Source of the DNA: Bacteroidota bacterium
GTDB lineage: Bacteria > Bacteroidota > Bacteroidia > Flavobacteriales > Flavobacteriaceae
Length of the DNA: 64,000 bases
NCBI GenBank assembly: GCA_023386585.1
Contig: JAEWJM010000003.1
Span: forward strand, 62,001-126,000
Direction of reading: 5' to 3'
Program-made: the position numbers and the translations under genes
The notes under the pieces: model-generated
Told to the model about the DNA's origin: nothing
Databases searched by the model: none
The model's input: only the letters and a program-made list of their open reading frames with translations
Shown: positions 16,942 through 26,014 of the stretch, one piece after another
Numbering within the stretch: the first letter of the stretch is position 1
Layout: the number at the start of each line of letters is the position of its first letter

Positions 16942-18876
16942 ATGACTAGTTCCATAATCCGGGCTTTATTTAAGAGCATTTCTGAAAAGAGGTTTCTCAA
17001 TATCGGCTATCTGCCGCGCTGGATTATCTTCTGTATTGACGTCTTTATCGTCTTCGTTGCAAATATCGTGACCTACATTATTGGGCACAGCCTTTCGGTA
17101 AGCTTTTACCAGAACATCCACAGTTATGGCCTCATCATTACGATGAACGCCATTTTCTTTATCCTTTACCGGACTTACTCCGGAATTATCCGGCATTCGA
17201 CATTTATTGACGGCGTGAAGCTGCTGGTTTCGACTTCGACGGCGTTTCTGACGTTGATGGTCATCAATTACTCATGGGAATTCATTTTTCTGCAGAAGTT
17301 ATATTCCACAACGGGGCTTTTCATCAGTTACCTGATTTCGTTCCTGCTGCTTTTCCTGTTCAGGATCATGGTAAAGTACCTGTTTGAACGCTACATGCAT
17401 ACCGCCGATTCGAAGAAGCTGATCGATGCCATTATTTACGGCGCTGATGCCAATGCGATTTCGGTAGCAAACGCACTTCGTACGGAAGTTCCAAGCCGGT
17501 TCAGGCTTCGCGGTTTCATCGACAAGTTCCATCACGACAAAACTTCAAAAAGGATACTGAACCTTCCGATCGTCAACCAGAATAAAAAGCTGCACGTTAT
17601 TTTGCGGTCGATGAAAGCCGACGCGTTGATTATTGCCGAAAAAAGCCTCTCAAAGGAAGAAACGCGCGCCATTGTTGAAGAATGCCTCGAATACAATTTC
17701 AAGGTTTTTACAGTTCCGTTGATAACCGACTGGGAAGACAGGCAACAAATCTCCAATAAAGTAAAGAATTTCGAAATCGAGGATTTGCTTGGACGCAAAC
17801 CGATCGTATTGCACATGGATACGATTTCGCAGCAACTGAAGGGCAAAACCGTGATGATAACCGGCGCTGCTGGCTCGATCGGAAGTGAAATCACCCGTCA
17901 GGTACTGAATTTCATGCCAAGCAAACTGATCATGCTCGACCAGGCGGAAAGTCCGCTTCACAATCTTGCCCTTGAAGTGGAAGGCATGGCCAAAAACCTC
18001 CGCATCAAAAGCATTTTAGCCGATATCCGCGATCGTGAGGCATTGGAGCAGATTTTTGTGAAATACAGGCCGGATGTTGTTTATCATGCGGCGGCATACA
18101 AGCACGTTCCGTTAATGGAAGGAAATCCGTCGCAGGCGGTGATGACCAACGTAATCGGAACAAAAAACCTGGCAGATTTGTCGCTTCAATACAACGTTTC
18201 CCGATTTGTGATGGTTTCGACCGATAAGGCAGTCAATCCGAGCAACGTCATGGGCGCCAGCAAGAGGATTGCCGAAAAATACGTCCAATCGCTCCAAAAC
18301 CACCAACGGCCTGGAACTCCGCAAGCAACGAAATTTGTAACGACCCGTTTCGGAAACGTGCTCGGTTCCAATGGATCGATTGTACCGCTTTTTACGAAAC
18401 AGATCGAAAAAGGCGGACCTCTGACAATTACGCATCCCGAAATCATTCGCTATTTTATGACCATTCCCGAAGCATGTCAATTGGTGCTTGAGGCCGGAAC
18501 AATGGGAAATGGCGGTGAAATTTTTATATTCGATATGGGCGAACCGGTCAAAATCATCGACCTTGCAAAGAAGATGATCAGGCTTGCAGGATTTACTCCG
18601 GGAAAGGAAATCGAAATTAAAATTATCGGATTGCGGCCGGGCGAGAAGCTTTACGAAGAACTGCTGAACGACAATTCAAAAACGCTCCCAACGCATAATG
18701 AACAAATTATGATTGCAGTTGATACACCGGAAGATTACGATGTCATCAACGACTCTGTAATGGAAATGGCTGCTATAACGAAAAATACGTCCAGTGCCGA
18801 AATTGTATCGAGAATGAAACGACTTGTGCCCGAATTTAAAAGCATGAATTCGGTTTTTGAAACGCTTGACCAGTAA
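16942..18876 (+). CDS. membrane-bound nucleotide-sugar 4,6-dehydratase, WbpM/PglF/CapD type
   Basis: A 644-residue protein. The N-terminus has four or five membrane spans (about residues 20-150), followed by a CoA-binding-like Rossmann region (about 150-270) and the catalytic SDR domain. The NAD motif T307-G-A-A-G-S-I-G is followed by V-S-T-D-K and M437-x3-K441. Met replaces the usual Tyr, the SMK arrangement known for WbpM/PglF enzymes. These convert UDP-GlcNAc to UDP-4-keto-6-deoxy-GlcNAc. ATG at 16942 is preferred over TTG at 16936. It ends the coupled sugar block and is separated from wza by a short promoter-bearing gap. Confidence 0.9.
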   Translation: MTSSIIRALFKSISEKRFLNIGYLPRWIIFCIDVFIVFVANIVTYIIGHSLSVSFYQNIHSYGLIITMNAIFFILYRTYSGIIRHSTFIDGVKLLVSTSTAFLTLMVINYSWEFIFLQKLYSTTGLFISYLISFLLLFLFRIMVKYLFERYMHTADSKKLIDAIIYGADANAISVANALRTEVPSRFRLRGFIDKFHHDKTSKRILNLPIVNQNKKLHVILRSMKADALIIAEKSLSKEETRAIVEECLEYNFKVFTVPLITDWEDRQQISNKVKNFEIEDLLGRKPIVLHMDTISQQLKGKTVMITGAAGSIGSEITRQVLNFMPSKLIMLDQAESPLHNLALEVEGMAKNLRIKSILADIRDREALEQIFVKYRPDVVYHAAAYKHVPLMEGNPSQAVMTNVIGTKNLADLSLQYNVSRFVMVSTDKAVNPSNVMGASKRIAEKYVQSLQNHQRPGTPQATKFVTTRFGNVLGSNGSIVPLFTKQIEKGGPLTITHPEIIRYFMTIPEACQLVLEAGTMGNGGEIFIFDMGEPVKIIDLAKKMIRLAGFTPGKEIEIKIIGLRPGEKLYEELLNDNSKTLPTHNEQIMIAVDTPEDYDVINDSVMEMAAITKNTSSAEIVSRMKRLVPEFKSMNSVFETLDQ

Positions 18877-18906
18877 TTAACTGCAATCGCGAGTACCTAA
18901 ATATGC

Positions 18907-18914
18907 TATCTTTG
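18907..18914 (+). promoter_or_regulatory. -7 promoter box for the wza-wzc module
   Basis: TATCTTTG fits TAnnTTTG exactly, 19 bases before the wza ATG, in the 56-base gap after the dehydratase gene. A separate promoter for the export genes is therefore likely. Confidence 0.5.
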
Positions 18915-18932
18915 CCAACTTAACAAAAATAT

Positions 18933-19691
18933 ATGAGATTCACCTTGCGAAATATCCTCTTAATAACTGTGGCCGTGATGAGCCTTTTTTCATGCGGATC
19001 AAAGAAGAACTTCGTTTATGTGCAGGGCATCGAGCATGCCGCCAGCTATGATGAGTCGAAACATTACGAACTCACGCTGCAACCCGATGACGTACTCAGC
19101 ATTGTTGTGAGTGCCGAAGATCCCGAGGTTACTGCGCCGTTCAACATTCCGGAGATTGAAAGTAATGACAAGGAATCGCCGGGAATAAAAACCTACCTGA
19201 TTGACAATTCCGGATATATCGATTATCCTGTGCTTGGAAAACTTAAACTTGCAGGGCTGAGCAGGAGTGAAGCGAGCAACTTGCTTGTCAGCGGACTTTC
19301 GAAATACATACACGATCCTTCGATCAATCTTCGCATCATGAACTTTAAGGTTGCTGTCCTGGGTGAAGTTGGCAGGCCAAACATTTATCCGATTCAGCAC
19401 GAACGGATCACCCTTTTGGAAGCATTGAGCATGGCTGGCGATGTTGGCGTATACGGCTTACGCCAAAATATCCTCATTATCCGCGAATCGGAAGGCAAAA
19501 AAACATACACACGGGTCGACATTACAAAACCCGATTTCCTGAATTCCCCATATTATTACCTGGCGCAGAACGACGTGGTTTATGTCGAACCGAATAAAGT
19601 CCGCATAAATTCCAGCGTCATCGGGCCAAACACTGCGGTATTCCTTTCTGCAGTTTCATTATTGGCAACATTTATCGTATTGTTGCGCTAA
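18933..19691 (+). CDS. wza: polysaccharide export outer-membrane lipoprotein, Wza-like
   Basis: A 252-residue protein with a lipoprotein signal (MRFTLRNILL..., lipobox L-F-S-C at about residues 18-21). A Poly_export (PES) domain follows (L-Q-P-D-D-V-L-S-I, then G-Y-I-D-Y-P-V-L-G), then a SLBB domain (V-A-V-L-G-E-V-x-x-P). A C-terminal hydrophobic helix (last 22 residues) could span the membrane. It forms the secretion channel for capsule or exopolysaccharide across the outer membrane and docks onto Wzc, whose gene follows 17 bases later. It is short compared with E. coli Wza, as is common in Bacteroidota. Confidence 0.9.
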   Translation: MRFTLRNILLITVAVMSLFSCGSKKNFVYVQGIEHAASYDESKHYELTLQPDDVLSIVVSAEDPEVTAPFNIPEIESNDKESPGIKTYLIDNSGYIDYPVLGKLKLAGLSRSEASNLLVSGLSKYIHDPSINLRIMNFKVAVLGEVGRPNIYPIQHERITLLEALSMAGDVGVYGLRQNILIIRESEGKKTYTRVDITKPDFLNSPYYYLAQNDVVYVEPNKVRINSSVIGPNTAVFLSAVSLLATFIVLLR

Positions 19692-19708
19692 TTCCAAACA
19701 AAAACTTG

Positions 19709-22096
19709 ATGGAACCTCATCCTTCACTGAACAAAGAATCTCAAGAAGAAACCGTAAACCTGCGGGAGATGGTCGACAAATATCTGGTCCACTGGCGCTG
19801 GTTTGTGCTGAGTGTGCTGGCATTTTTGGCACTTGCCGTACTTTACCTGAGGTACTCGATACCGTCGTATAAGGCATCAACTACCATTATGGTAAGGGAC
19901 GAGCGCAAGGGAAGCTATCAATCGGAACTTTCAACGTTCGAAGATCTCGGGTTGATGAAAGGGATGAAAAGCAACGTTGACAATGAAGTCGAGGTCATAA
20001 AATCGTATTCGATTATTGAGGATGCCGTTAAAAGCCTTAACCTTAACATCAGTTATTTTGCTCAGGGCCGCCTGAAATCGCAGGAACTCTATCACGACAA
20101 TCCGATCAAGTGTACGATCATCAAAATGGATCGACAATTCTACGAGGGAAGAAAGTCATTTCAAGTTAAGTCGGTCGACGATAACAGCTACGAATTGTCC
20201 ACCGGTGACGGGAAAGTGATTGGTACTTTCGCGTACGGTCAGGCAATAAAGATGAAGCATTGCAAAATGGTGATAAACCGCAATTTCAGGAAGGATTCGG
20301 CTAAGAAGACTTATGAGATTACGATGGTATTTAACCGTTTGTCCGACGTGGTTGAAAATTACCGGGGCAAATTGAACATTGCACCCGTAGGAAAAAATAC
20401 AAGTATCGTTGAACTCACAATGGTCGATCCTGTTCGCGAAAAGGCCGAAAACCTGCTCGACTCGATAATTTTCATTTACAACCAGCGTGCAATTGCCGAT
20501 AAGAATTTCGTTTCCAAGAATACGGAGGAGTTTGTCGTAAAACGGCTGAAACTGATTTCTGAGGAACTTGGCGATGTTGAAAAAGATGCTGAGGTTTTTC
20601 AAAAAAACAATCAGGTGACCGACATTTCGTCCGAAGCTGGCTTGTTCCTCGAAAATTCGGCGCTTTATGAAAAGCAGCTTATCGAAACCGAAACGCAGCT
20701 AAATATTGTCGCTTCGATGATCGATTACATGCGAACAATCGCAATCGACCAACTCGTGCCAATCAACATCATTCCCAATGAGGGAAATACCGGAGCATTG
20801 ATCGGTGAGCACAACGACCTCGTGCTCACCAGGAACCGGATCGCAAAAAGCGGAACTGCCGACAACCCTGCGCTCCAGAAAATGAATAAAAAGATCGCCG
20901 AGCTGAACGAGAATATTAAAGTCAGCTTGAGCACGCTCAAAGGCGTACTCAACATCCGCAAGCGCGATCTTGAGGCGCAAGGGCGGACCATTTCGGGTAA
21001 AATATCGCAGGTTCCACGCCAGCAGCGTGAGTTCCGTGGAATCAACCGTCAACAGCAAATCAAAGAGTCGCTTTACCTTTACCTGTTGCAAAAGCGCGAG
21101 GAAATTGCAATTTCACTCGCCGTAACTCCCGAAAATGCGAAAGTGATCGACAGGGCGCGTTCGTCCGACATTCCGGTTTCGCCGGTGAGGAAAATTTTCT
21201 ATCTCGGCGCAGTATTGCTCGGGCTTCTGATTCCGTTCCTGATCATTTATCTGCTTGACCTGATGGATACGAAAATCAAGAACCGCCATGACGTTGAGAG
21301 CAAGATTAGCGTTCCATTTTTGGGCGACATTCCGAAATCGGAAAATAACGACGAGATCATCAACACCAATAGCCGTTCAAGTTCTGCCGAAGCCATCCGG
21401 ATCGTCCGGACGAATTTGGAGTATTTGCTTGGAAATGTTCCCGACAAACAGGCGCGCACTATTTTCGTGACCTCGACATTGCCAAAAGAAGGTAAAACGT
21501 TCGTTGCAGTCAATTTGGCTACGACCATAGCGCTTTCGAACAAGAAAGTTTTGCTAATCGGCCTTGACATCCGGAATCCGAAAATCGACAAATATGTCCA
21601 GCTGCCTTCCAAAGGACTGACAAACTATCTGGCGCAAAAAGAGGGCGACATCAACGACTTCATTATCAAGCTTGACAACCACGAAAACCTGTTCGTTCTG
21701 CCTTCGGGCGCGATTCCGCCAAACCCGGTCGAGTTGCTGATGAACCGCAAAATGGAAAACCTGTTCGAAGAGCTCAAATCGCAGTTTGAATATATTATCG
21801 TTGACACCGCGCCGGTAAGCGTGGTTACCGATACCTTGCTCATCGCCAAAAATGCCGACGCGTTCATTTATGTTATGCGCGCGAACTACCTCGACAAACG
21901 ACTACTTAAACAGGCCGAGACATTCTATAAAGAGAAAAAACTACCGAATATGGCAATCGTCCTGAACGATACATTCTGGAGGAAAAGCTTCGGTTACGGC
22001 TACGGATATGGTTACGGATATGGTTATGGATACGGATATGGCTACGGCCAGGAAGAAGAGAAAAAGCCGTGGTACAAACGCATTTTCGGAAACTGA
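19709..22096 (+). CDS. wzc: Wzc-like polysaccharide co-polymerase and tyrosine autokinase
   Basis: A 795-residue protein. The Wzz domain and first membrane span (about residues 28-48) are followed by a long periplasmic coiled-coil region, the GNVR-like Q-V-P-R-Q-Q-R-E-F segment, a second span (about 493-515), and the cytoplasmic BY-kinase. The Walker A motif includes G595-K596-T597, A' is G-L-D-I-R-N-P, and B is I-I-V-D-T-A-P. The tail has nine Gly-Tyr dipeptides, the likely autophosphorylation cluster. Its phosphorylation state controls chain length and export. ATG 19709 is preferred to TTG 19706. The CpsB-type phosphatase gene that would reverse it is convergent, 1 base away. Confidence 0.93.
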   Translation: MEPHPSLNKESQEETVNLREMVDKYLVHWRWFVLSVLAFLALAVLYLRYSIPSYKASTTIMVRDERKGSYQSELSTFEDLGLMKGMKSNVDNEVEVIKSYSIIEDAVKSLNLNISYFAQGRLKSQELYHDNPIKCTIIKMDRQFYEGRKSFQVKSVDDNSYELSTGDGKVIGTFAYGQAIKMKHCKMVINRNFRKDSAKKTYEITMVFNRLSDVVENYRGKLNIAPVGKNTSIVELTMVDPVREKAENLLDSIIFIYNQRAIADKNFVSKNTEEFVVKRLKLISEELGDVEKDAEVFQKNNQVTDISSEAGLFLENSALYEKQLIETETQLNIVASMIDYMRTIAIDQLVPINIIPNEGNTGALIGEHNDLVLTRNRIAKSGTADNPALQKMNKKIAELNENIKVSLSTLKGVLNIRKRDLEAQGRTISGKISQVPRQQREFRGINRQQQIKESLYLYLLQKREEIAISLAVTPENAKVIDRARSSDIPVSPVRKIFYLGAVLLGLLIPFLIIYLLDLMDTKIKNRHDVESKISVPFLGDIPKSENNDEIINTNSRSSSAEAIRIVRTNLEYLLGNVPDKQARTIFVTSTLPKEGKTFVAVNLATTIALSNKKVLLIGLDIRNPKIDKYVQLPSKGLTNYLAQKEGDINDFIIKLDNHENLFVLPSGAIPPNPVELLMNRKMENLFEELKSQFEYIIVDTAPVSVVTDTLLIAKNADAFIYVMRANYLDKRLLKQAETFYKEKKLPNMAIVLNDTFWRKSFGYGYGYGYGYGYGYGYGYGQEEEKKPWYKRIFGN
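21992..22048 (+). repeat. in-frame GGNTAY hexamer repeat coding the Wzc Gly-Tyr tail
   Basis: About nine consecutive six-base units (GGN-TAY, third positions varying) encode an alternating Gly-Tyr run near the Wzc C-terminus. Slippage in units of six would change the number of tyrosines without a frameshift. Confidence 0.85.
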
Positions 22097-22097
22097 T

Positions 22098-22826
22098 CTA
22101 AAAGTCGAATTGCCGGTTGTTAGGAAGGATTGCCATCAGCGCCTTGTCGTGTTTGATAACCAGCCTTCTTTCGAATGACCGAACGTGATTCAGGTGATGA
22201 ACATCCGATCCGGTCAAATCGATCAACCCCTTTTTCAGAAGTTCGTCGGCGGCGATCGCCACAGCCTTTCCGTAATAGCCGACGGTAGAAAGGAGGTTCA
22301 TCTGGAACAGGCATCCCGCGTTGTGCAGTTTTTCGTACTCCCTAAAATTATTGTGGTAAAAATTGTAACGCTCCGGATGTGCCAATACCGGCCGGTATCC
22401 TGCCAATTGCAGGTCGAAAATGATCTGGAAAAGTTGGATCGGCGGGTTCAGGTAGGACATTTCAACCAAAACAAGGTCATCCTTTAACGTCAGCAGCGGT
22501 GCTCCGGACTGGAACAACTTCACAAAATTTGCGTCCATCAGATATTCCGCGGCTGCCTTAATCCGGACGTTCGGTAGGGTAGATTTCACCTCGGAAAGCG
22601 CGCCCTTTATCGTTTCCGGAGTGTTTTCCCAAACCACCGCCATGATGTGTGGCGTGGTTATGAATTTGCAGAAGCCGATCTCGGACAGCTGTGCTATTAA
22701 TGAGGCTGAATCGTCGATTGTCTTCGCGCCGTCGTCAATTCCGGGCAAAAGATGCGAATGGATATCGATGTAACCCGGCGGAAGAAGATCCTTTAAAAAT
22801 GGGCGTTTTTTAAGAAGCGACAGCAA
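22098..22826 (-). CDS. cpsB: CpsB/YwqE-type tyrosine-protein phosphatase (PHP fold)
   Basis: A 242-residue PHP-family metallophosphatase. The N-terminal motif D-I-H-S-H-L-L-P-G-I-D-D-G binds metal, and further ligands lie in T-T-P-H-I, the A-H-P-E-R-Y motif, and the C-terminal G-S-D-V-H-H. This family dephosphorylates the tyrosine cluster of BY-kinases such as Wzc. The gene points toward wzc with only 1 base between the two stop codons, which fits a kinase-phosphatase pair controlling capsule export. It has its own divergent promoter (box at 22846-22853). The symbol is by family and the biochemical pairing is inferred from context. Confidence 0.9.
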   Translation of the reverse strand: MLSLLKKRPFLKDLLPPGYIDIHSHLLPGIDDGAKTIDDSASLIAQLSEIGFCKFITTPHIMAVVWENTPETIKGALSEVKSTLPNVRIKAAAEYLMDANFVKLFQSGAPLLTLKDDLVLVEMSYLNPPIQLFQIIFDLQLAGYRPVLAHPERYNFYHNNFREYEKLHNAGCLFQMNLLSTVGYYGKAVAIAADELLKKGLIDLTGSDVHHLNHVRSFERRLVIKHDKALMAILPNNRQFDF

Positions 22827-22845
22827 TGGTTTAGCTTTATTCGCA

Positions 22846-22853
22846 CAAAGTTA
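22846..22853 (-). promoter_or_regulatory. -7 promoter box for the CpsB-type phosphatase
   Basis: On the minus strand the sequence reads TAACTTTG, an exact TAnnTTTG match, 19 bases upstream of the start codon. Confidence 0.45.
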
Positions 22854-22905
22854 ATTAATTATTCAGATGAGCCGCTGCCGGTTACAATACGTTGATGCTA
22901 ATTAT

Positions 22906-22913
22906 TATATTTG
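22906..22913 (+). promoter_or_regulatory. -7 promoter box for the wzm-wzt operon
   Basis: TATATTTG fits TAnnTTTG exactly and lies 43 bases before the permease start, in the divergent region between the phosphatase and the ABC transporter. Confidence 0.5.
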
Positions 22914-22956
22914 CGCGTCCGGTTGCGATTTTTGCAGTTCGGATTCCAATTAAAAC

Positions 22957-23823
22957 ATGAAAGAAGCCGAATCAATTGAGGAATGGGACCTGGTCATAAA
23001 AGGCCATACTTCACTCTTTGACATCAGGTTTCGCGACCTCTGGCACTACCGCGATTTGCTCGTGATGTTCGTCAAACGCGATTTTGTCAGCTTCTACAAA
23101 CAAACGATCCTCGGGCCGCTTTGGTTTTTCATCCAGCCGATATTTACAACAATAGTTTTCACCTTCGTCTTCGGAAGGCTGGCACAAATTGGAACAGACG
23201 GACTTCCGCAAGTACTCTTTTACCTCTCGGGAATTACTGCGTGGAATTATTTCGCCGACTGCCTGACGAAAACCAGTACCGTATTTAAAGACAATACCCA
23301 TATTTTCGGAAAAGTATATTTCCCACGGCTGATCATGCCACTAAGCATCGTGGTCAGTAATCTCGTCCGCTTTGGTGTCCAGCTGATGCTGCTCGTAGCG
23401 GTCATGGTTTTTTATGCAATCAATGGCGCAAATTTTCACGTTGGATTTGCCATTGTGCTTTTTCCGCTCCTTGTGTTGCTGATGGCGCTACTCGGACTCG
23501 GATTGGGTCTCATCATTACTGCAATCACCACAAAATATAAAGACCTCACATTTCTCGTGGCGTTTGGCGTTCAATTGTTGATGTATGCCACAACAGTGAT
23601 TTATCCGCTAAGTGTTGCACGTGCAAAATTTGGGGCCTACGCCTGGATCGTCGAATTGAATCCGATGACGGGAATCATAGAAGCTTTCCGATTTGCATTC
23701 CTCGGAAAAGGCGAATTTACGGTGCAAAGTATCGGCTATTCCGTCGGCATAACGCTTTTCGTGCTGGCAATCGGAATCGTAATTTTCAACCGGACCGAGA
23801 AAAATTTCGTAGATACAATATGA
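22957..23823 (+). CDS. wzm: ABC-2 type polysaccharide export permease, Wzm-like
   Basis: A 288-residue permease with six predicted membrane spans. The early segment V-K-R-D-F-V-S-F-Y-K-Q-T-x-L-G-P-L-W-F-x-x-Q-P is typical of O-antigen and capsule ABC permeases (Wzm, TagG, RfbD). A cytoplasmic N-terminal extension of about 30 residues precedes it. It overlaps its ATPase by 4 bases (ATGA). With Wzt it would export a completed lipid-linked glycan across the inner membrane, an alternative to the Wzx/Wzy route implied by other genes in this locus. Confidence 0.92.
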   Translation: MKEAESIEEWDLVIKGHTSLFDIRFRDLWHYRDLLVMFVKRDFVSFYKQTILGPLWFFIQPIFTTIVFTFVFGRLAQIGTDGLPQVLFYLSGITAWNYFADCLTKTSTVFKDNTHIFGKVYFPRLIMPLSIVVSNLVRFGVQLMLLVAVMVFYAINGANFHVGFAIVLFPLLVLLMALLGLGLGLIITAITTKYKDLTFLVAFGVQLLMYATTVIYPLSVARAKFGAYAWIVELNPMTGIIEAFRFAFLGKGEFTVQSIGYSVGITLFVLAIGIVIFNRTEKNFVDTI

Positions 23824-25088
23824 GCCAGCCCGTCATCAAAGTTAATGAGCTTTCCAAAGCTTACCAGATCGGACAATTCGGCACCGGGACGATTTCGCGC
23901 GATATTGAACGATTCTGGATCACGAAGGTTATGGGCAAAGAAGATCCATTTCTGAGAATAGGAGAAGCGAACGATCGCAGCAAAAAAGGCAGCAGCAACA
24001 TCGTCTGGTCGCTGCGTGACATCAACTTTGAAATCGAACAGGGCGACGCTGTCGGGATCATCGGCAAAAACGGCGCAGGAAAAAGTACGCTTTTAAAACT
24101 GCTCTCACGAGTCACCGCGCCGACAAGCGGACAAATAAAAGTGAAAGGCCGAATCGCCAGTTTGCTGGAAGTCGGCACCGGCTTTCACCCTGAACTCAGC
24201 GGAAGGGAAAACATTTACCTGAACGGCGCGATCCTGGGAATGCGCAAAAAGGAAATTACGCGCAAACTGGACGAAATAATCGACTTTTCCGGTGTCGAGC
24301 GCTACATTGATACTCCTGTCAAACGCTATAGCAGCGGAATGTACGTCCGACTTGCTTTTGCAGTTGCCGCGCATTTGGAGAGCGAAATATTGATTGTCGA
24401 TGAGGTTCTTGCGGTTGGTGATGCCGAATTTCAAAAGAAATGTCTCGGAAAGATGCAGGATATTTCCTCGGGTGACGGCCGAACCGTGCTATTCGTAAGC
24501 CACAACATGGCTGCGGTCCAGAATCTTTGCAGCAAGGGAATTTTGCTCGAAAACGGCATGATCACGCATCAGGGTGAAATTGGCGGAACGATTACCAGAT
24601 ACCTCAAATCCGATAATTCGCATAAAGTGCGATTGCTGGATATCGCTTCGCGCAAAGGAAGTAAAATTGTCATGTTCGAAGAAGTCAACGTATACGGCGA
24701 AAATCACGACGTGTTGCCCATGTCGGGTTCGCCGCTCTCGATCGCGATCAAATTGAAAAATCCTGAAAACATAAGGATGCGCGATTTGCGGTTTGACATG
24801 CGAATTGAAGACGAACAGGGCCAGCGCGTTTCGTGGGTAAGCACCAGCCTGAAGGAAATGCCGCAGGAAATGGCCGCCGGCGAAATCAAAATCAGCTATC
24901 CGAAATGTCCGTTCAATACCGGAAGCTATACGGCAACGCTTTTTATGACAGTTAACGATAAGGTTGCCGATTGGATTGACAATGCCTTCAGCTTCCAGGT
25001 TGAAGACGGCGACTTCTTCGGAAACGGAAGAAATGTTCCGACGAACCAAAGCAAAGTGCTGCTCGATTTTAACATGGAAATTAGCTGA
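23820..25088 (+). CDS. wzt: ABC-type polysaccharide export ATPase with C-terminal substrate-binding domain, Wzt-like
   Basis: A 422-residue ATPase. Walker A is G-K-N-G-A-G-K-S-T, the signature Y-S-S-G-M-Y-V-R-L, and Walker B I-L-I-V-D-E-V-L-A-V-G-D. About 35 extra residues precede Walker A, as in TagH/Wzt proteins. Residues from about 265 to 422 form a beta-rich Wzt_C-like domain. In characterised Wzt proteins this domain recognises a modified non-reducing end of the glycan before export. The FkbM methyltransferase immediately downstream is therefore a candidate chain-capping enzyme. Confidence 0.92.
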   Translation: MSQPVIKVNELSKAYQIGQFGTGTISRDIERFWITKVMGKEDPFLRIGEANDRSKKGSSNIVWSLRDINFEIEQGDAVGIIGKNGAGKSTLLKLLSRVTAPTSGQIKVKGRIASLLEVGTGFHPELSGRENIYLNGAILGMRKKEITRKLDEIIDFSGVERYIDTPVKRYSSGMYVRLAFAVAAHLESEILIVDEVLAVGDAEFQKKCLGKMQDISSGDGRTVLFVSHNMAAVQNLCSKGILLENGMITHQGEIGGTITRYLKSDNSHKVRLLDIASRKGSKIVMFEEVNVYGENHDVLPMSGSPLSIAIKLKNPENIRMRDLRFDMRIEDEQGQRVSWVSTSLKEMPQEMAAGEIKISYPKCPFNTGSYTATLFMTVNDKVADWIDNAFSFQVEDGDFFGNGRNVPTNQSKVLLDFNMEIS

Positions 25089-25089
25089 G

Positions 25090-25974
25090 ATGAAAAACTT
25101 CTTTTACGGGCTGCTGATTAAACTCGGATACAAGGTCGAAAATATCAAGAAAGCAAAATCTGCAATTGAAACCGGCCTGCAGCGTTTCGACGTGCTCCAA
25201 AACAAAAACCTGCTTTTTCGCGCGCACCGCTACATTGAAAATATCAATCGTGAATTCCCTGATCTTTCCATCTCCGACAGTGGCGAAGGCGTGCTTGTTT
25301 CATTTAGCGGATTGAAGATTTATGTTGAAAGCGCAGAGGAATTTTTCATAATCAATGAAGTGTTTATCGAAAAGGATTATAACTTTTTGACGCCCGTCGA
25401 CTGCATATTGGTTGATATTGGGGCCAACATCGGAATATCGTCGCTTTATTTTTCACGCATTTCGTCGGTCAGGAAAATATATGCGTTCGAGCCGGTTGCG
25501 GACACCTTCAGCCAGGCTAAGGAGAATTTCGCCAGAAACGGAAAAAACGATACCATTGCGGTCGAAAACATCGGGCTCGGCAACAGCAGTAGGCGTGAGA
25601 CGTTCATTTTCAATAAGATGATGAAAGGAAATACCGGACTTCGCGGAAAGCTCAGCAAAAGTTACGCACAAGCACAAGAGTACGATGAGCGGCCGGTGCA
25701 GATAGAAGACGCCGATGGCGTATTTAGACGTATAATTTCTGAAAATCCGCGCGAAAAAATAGTTGTCAAAATGGATTGTGAAGGCGCCGAATACGAAATA
25801 ATCGGGCGGCTAAGCGAAACGAATCTTCTTGGGAATATCCATGCTTTTCTCATCGAATGGCACGACAAGGGCGCTGCTTCAATCGAGCAGCCACTTCGCG
25901 ACGCGGGCTTCTTCGTATTCTCGCGGCAACTGACACCGGAATCCGGAATGATATATTGCGTTAAAAATCATTAG
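25090..25974 (+). CDS. FkbM-family methyltransferase
   Basis: A 294-residue protein when started at ATG 25090, 1 base after wzt; longer frames run into wzt. SAM motif I is V-D-I-G-A-N-I-G-I-S-S-L-Y, followed by Y-A-F-E-P-V, and the FkbM motif V-V-K-M-D-C-E-G-A-E-Y-E-I. FkbM enzymes O-methylate sugars and related hydroxyls. A position right after a Wzt with a C-terminal recognition domain suggests methylation of the chain end as a stop and export signal, but internal sugar methylation is equally possible. Confidence 0.87.
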   Translation: MKNFFYGLLIKLGYKVENIKKAKSAIETGLQRFDVLQNKNLLFRAHRYIENINREFPDLSISDSGEGVLVSFSGLKIYVESAEEFFIINEVFIEKDYNFLTPVDCILVDIGANIGISSLYFSRISSVRKIYAFEPVADTFSQAKENFARNGKNDTIAVENIGLGNSSRRETFIFNKMMKGNTGLRGKLSKSYAQAQEYDERPVQIEDADGVFRRIISENPREKIVVKMDCEGAEYEIIGRLSETNLLGNIHAFLIEWHDKGAASIEQPLRDAGFFVFSRQLTPESGMIYCVKNH

Positions 25975-26014
25975 GATATCAGCGGCAGCTGCCATTATTT
26001 TGCACTGAGCGAAT

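Noticed and set aside
24489..25049. 186-residue open frame on the minus strand
   Set aside because: Antisense shadow of the Wzt C-terminal region; no motif, and low complexity typical of a reverse frame.
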